Positions 6,826 to 6,961 of a stretch of 6,961 nt of DNA are shown in pieces. The notes under the pieces are model-generated. The model was given only the letters and a program-made list of their open reading frames with translations. It was not told where the DNA came from and ran no database searches. Position 1 is the first letter of the stretch; each line of letters starts with the position of its first letter. Both the position numbers and the translations under genes were made by a program. The DNA comes from an uncultured Elusimicrobium sp. (GTDB lineage: Bacteria > Elusimicrobiota > Elusimicrobia > Elusimicrobiales > Elusimicrobiaceae), in the NCBI GenBank assembly GCA_946061795.1, contig CAMGSK010000079.1, positions 1 to 6,961 of the forward strand, read 5' to 3'.

Positions 6826-6878
6826 CTACAAAATAACCGTGAAAAAACGAACAATACTTGGTCATATTTCGTACTCAC
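6826..6878 (-). other. Candidate 53-base spliceosomal intron
   Basis: The minus strand reads GTGAGTAC at the donor (6878-6871), then T-rich sequence, and ends TTTTGTAG (6833-6826). Removing it joins upstream MFRIKRS in phase 0 to INVLPTEF with no stop codon. Without splicing the frame stops at the TAG of the acceptor. A TATGACC stretch could be the branch site but is weak. The length suits compact fungal or protist introns. An alternative acceptor after TTAGAG (6801-6796) would also keep frame. Confidence 0.5.
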
Positions 6879-6932
6879 CGATCTCTTGATACGGAACATC
6901 TCTGTGATCGTGTCTTGGTTGCCGTATTTCGT
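6879..6932 (-). CDS. Upstream exon of the unidentified eukaryote-like gene
   Basis: The minus-strand frame that joins the last exon across the candidate intron is open from just after a TAG at 6935-6933 to the donor at 6879. An ATG at 6899-6897 would make this a short first exon coding MFRIKRS. Alternatively the sequence before the TAG (ACCGTCTAG) is itself an intron acceptor, and the exon codes TKYGNQDTITEMFRIKRS as part of a longer protein. The two options cannot be separated here because only 26 bases remain to the window edge. Confidence 0.3.
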
Positions 6933-6961
6933 CTAGACGGTCACTGCACACTACATAAAAT

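Larger units (their letters stand above)
6576..6961. other. Foreign, eukaryote-like segment joined to the bacterial operon
   Basis: From about 6576 the plus-strand nagA homology stops, the sequence becomes less GC-rich, and the credible coding strand switches to minus. A 5' splice donor, a short intron and a TAG-terminated reading frame are visible on the minus strand. No bacterial ribosome site precedes that frame. The exact breakpoint could move by a few bases either way, since it is placed only by where NagA conservation ends. A fungal or protist source is possible; the sequence does not say which. Confidence 0.75.

Noticed and set aside
6593..6889. A 98-codon plus-strand frame in the foreign segment
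   Set aside because: It is Ser-rich, has no ribosome site, and lies antisense to the better-supported minus-strand frame with its intron signals and stop.
1..6961. CRISPR arrays, tRNA, rRNA, insertion sequences, phage or defence genes
   Set aside because: I read both strands for direct-repeat arrays, cloverleaf sequences, transposase motifs and terminal inverted repeats and saw none.

Overview
The window is bacterial from its left edge to about position 6575. From there to the right edge it appears to be a different, eukaryote-like DNA. The bacterial part is GC-rich with short intergenic gaps and Shine-Dalgarno sites. A type IV pilin-like gene next to sugar-PTS genes, with this pilin style (AFTLAEL start, Cys-containing C-terminus), recalls Elusimicrobiota from animal guts. 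That assignment is an inference from protein style only and is moderately uncertain.

Layout. Positions 1-95 hold two strong hairpin terminators and no gene. A minus-strand pilin/pseudopilin gene follows (96-548). Positions 549-679 form a divergent promoter region. From 680 a plus-strand operon runs without a promoter-sized gap: nagF (EIIA-HPr-EI fusion), nagE (GlcNAc-type EIICB), nagB (glucosamine-6-phosphate deaminase) and nagA (GlcNAc-6-phosphate deacetylase). The gaps between them are 18, 4 and 12 bases.

The operon is a complete N-acetylglucosamine uptake and entry pathway. Phosphate passes from PEP to EI, HPr and EIIA, all on NagF, then to the EIIB Cys of NagE, which imports and phosphorylates GlcNAc. 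NagA deacetylates GlcNAc-6-P, and NagB converts GlcN-6-P to fructose-6-P and ammonia. NagE has no EIIA domain of its own and NagF supplies it, so the two proteins are complementary. No regulator gene lies in the window.

NagA loses homology after residue 347, at the conserved region just before its last roughly 30 residues. Beyond this the base composition and coding strand change. The minus strand carries the 3' end of a small reading frame that ends in TAG at 6591-6589. It has a credible 53-base spliceosomal-type intron (GTGAGT...TTGTAG) and a charged coiled-coil-like C-terminus. The junction is followed by a tight cluster of common restriction sites. The simplest reading is a chimeric contig or clone, not a natural bacterial gene fusion. 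I see no novel defence or mobile system. The points most worth checking are the chimeric right end, the unusual phosphohistidine signature and Cys-rich linker of NagF, and the apparent loss of allosteric residues in NagB.
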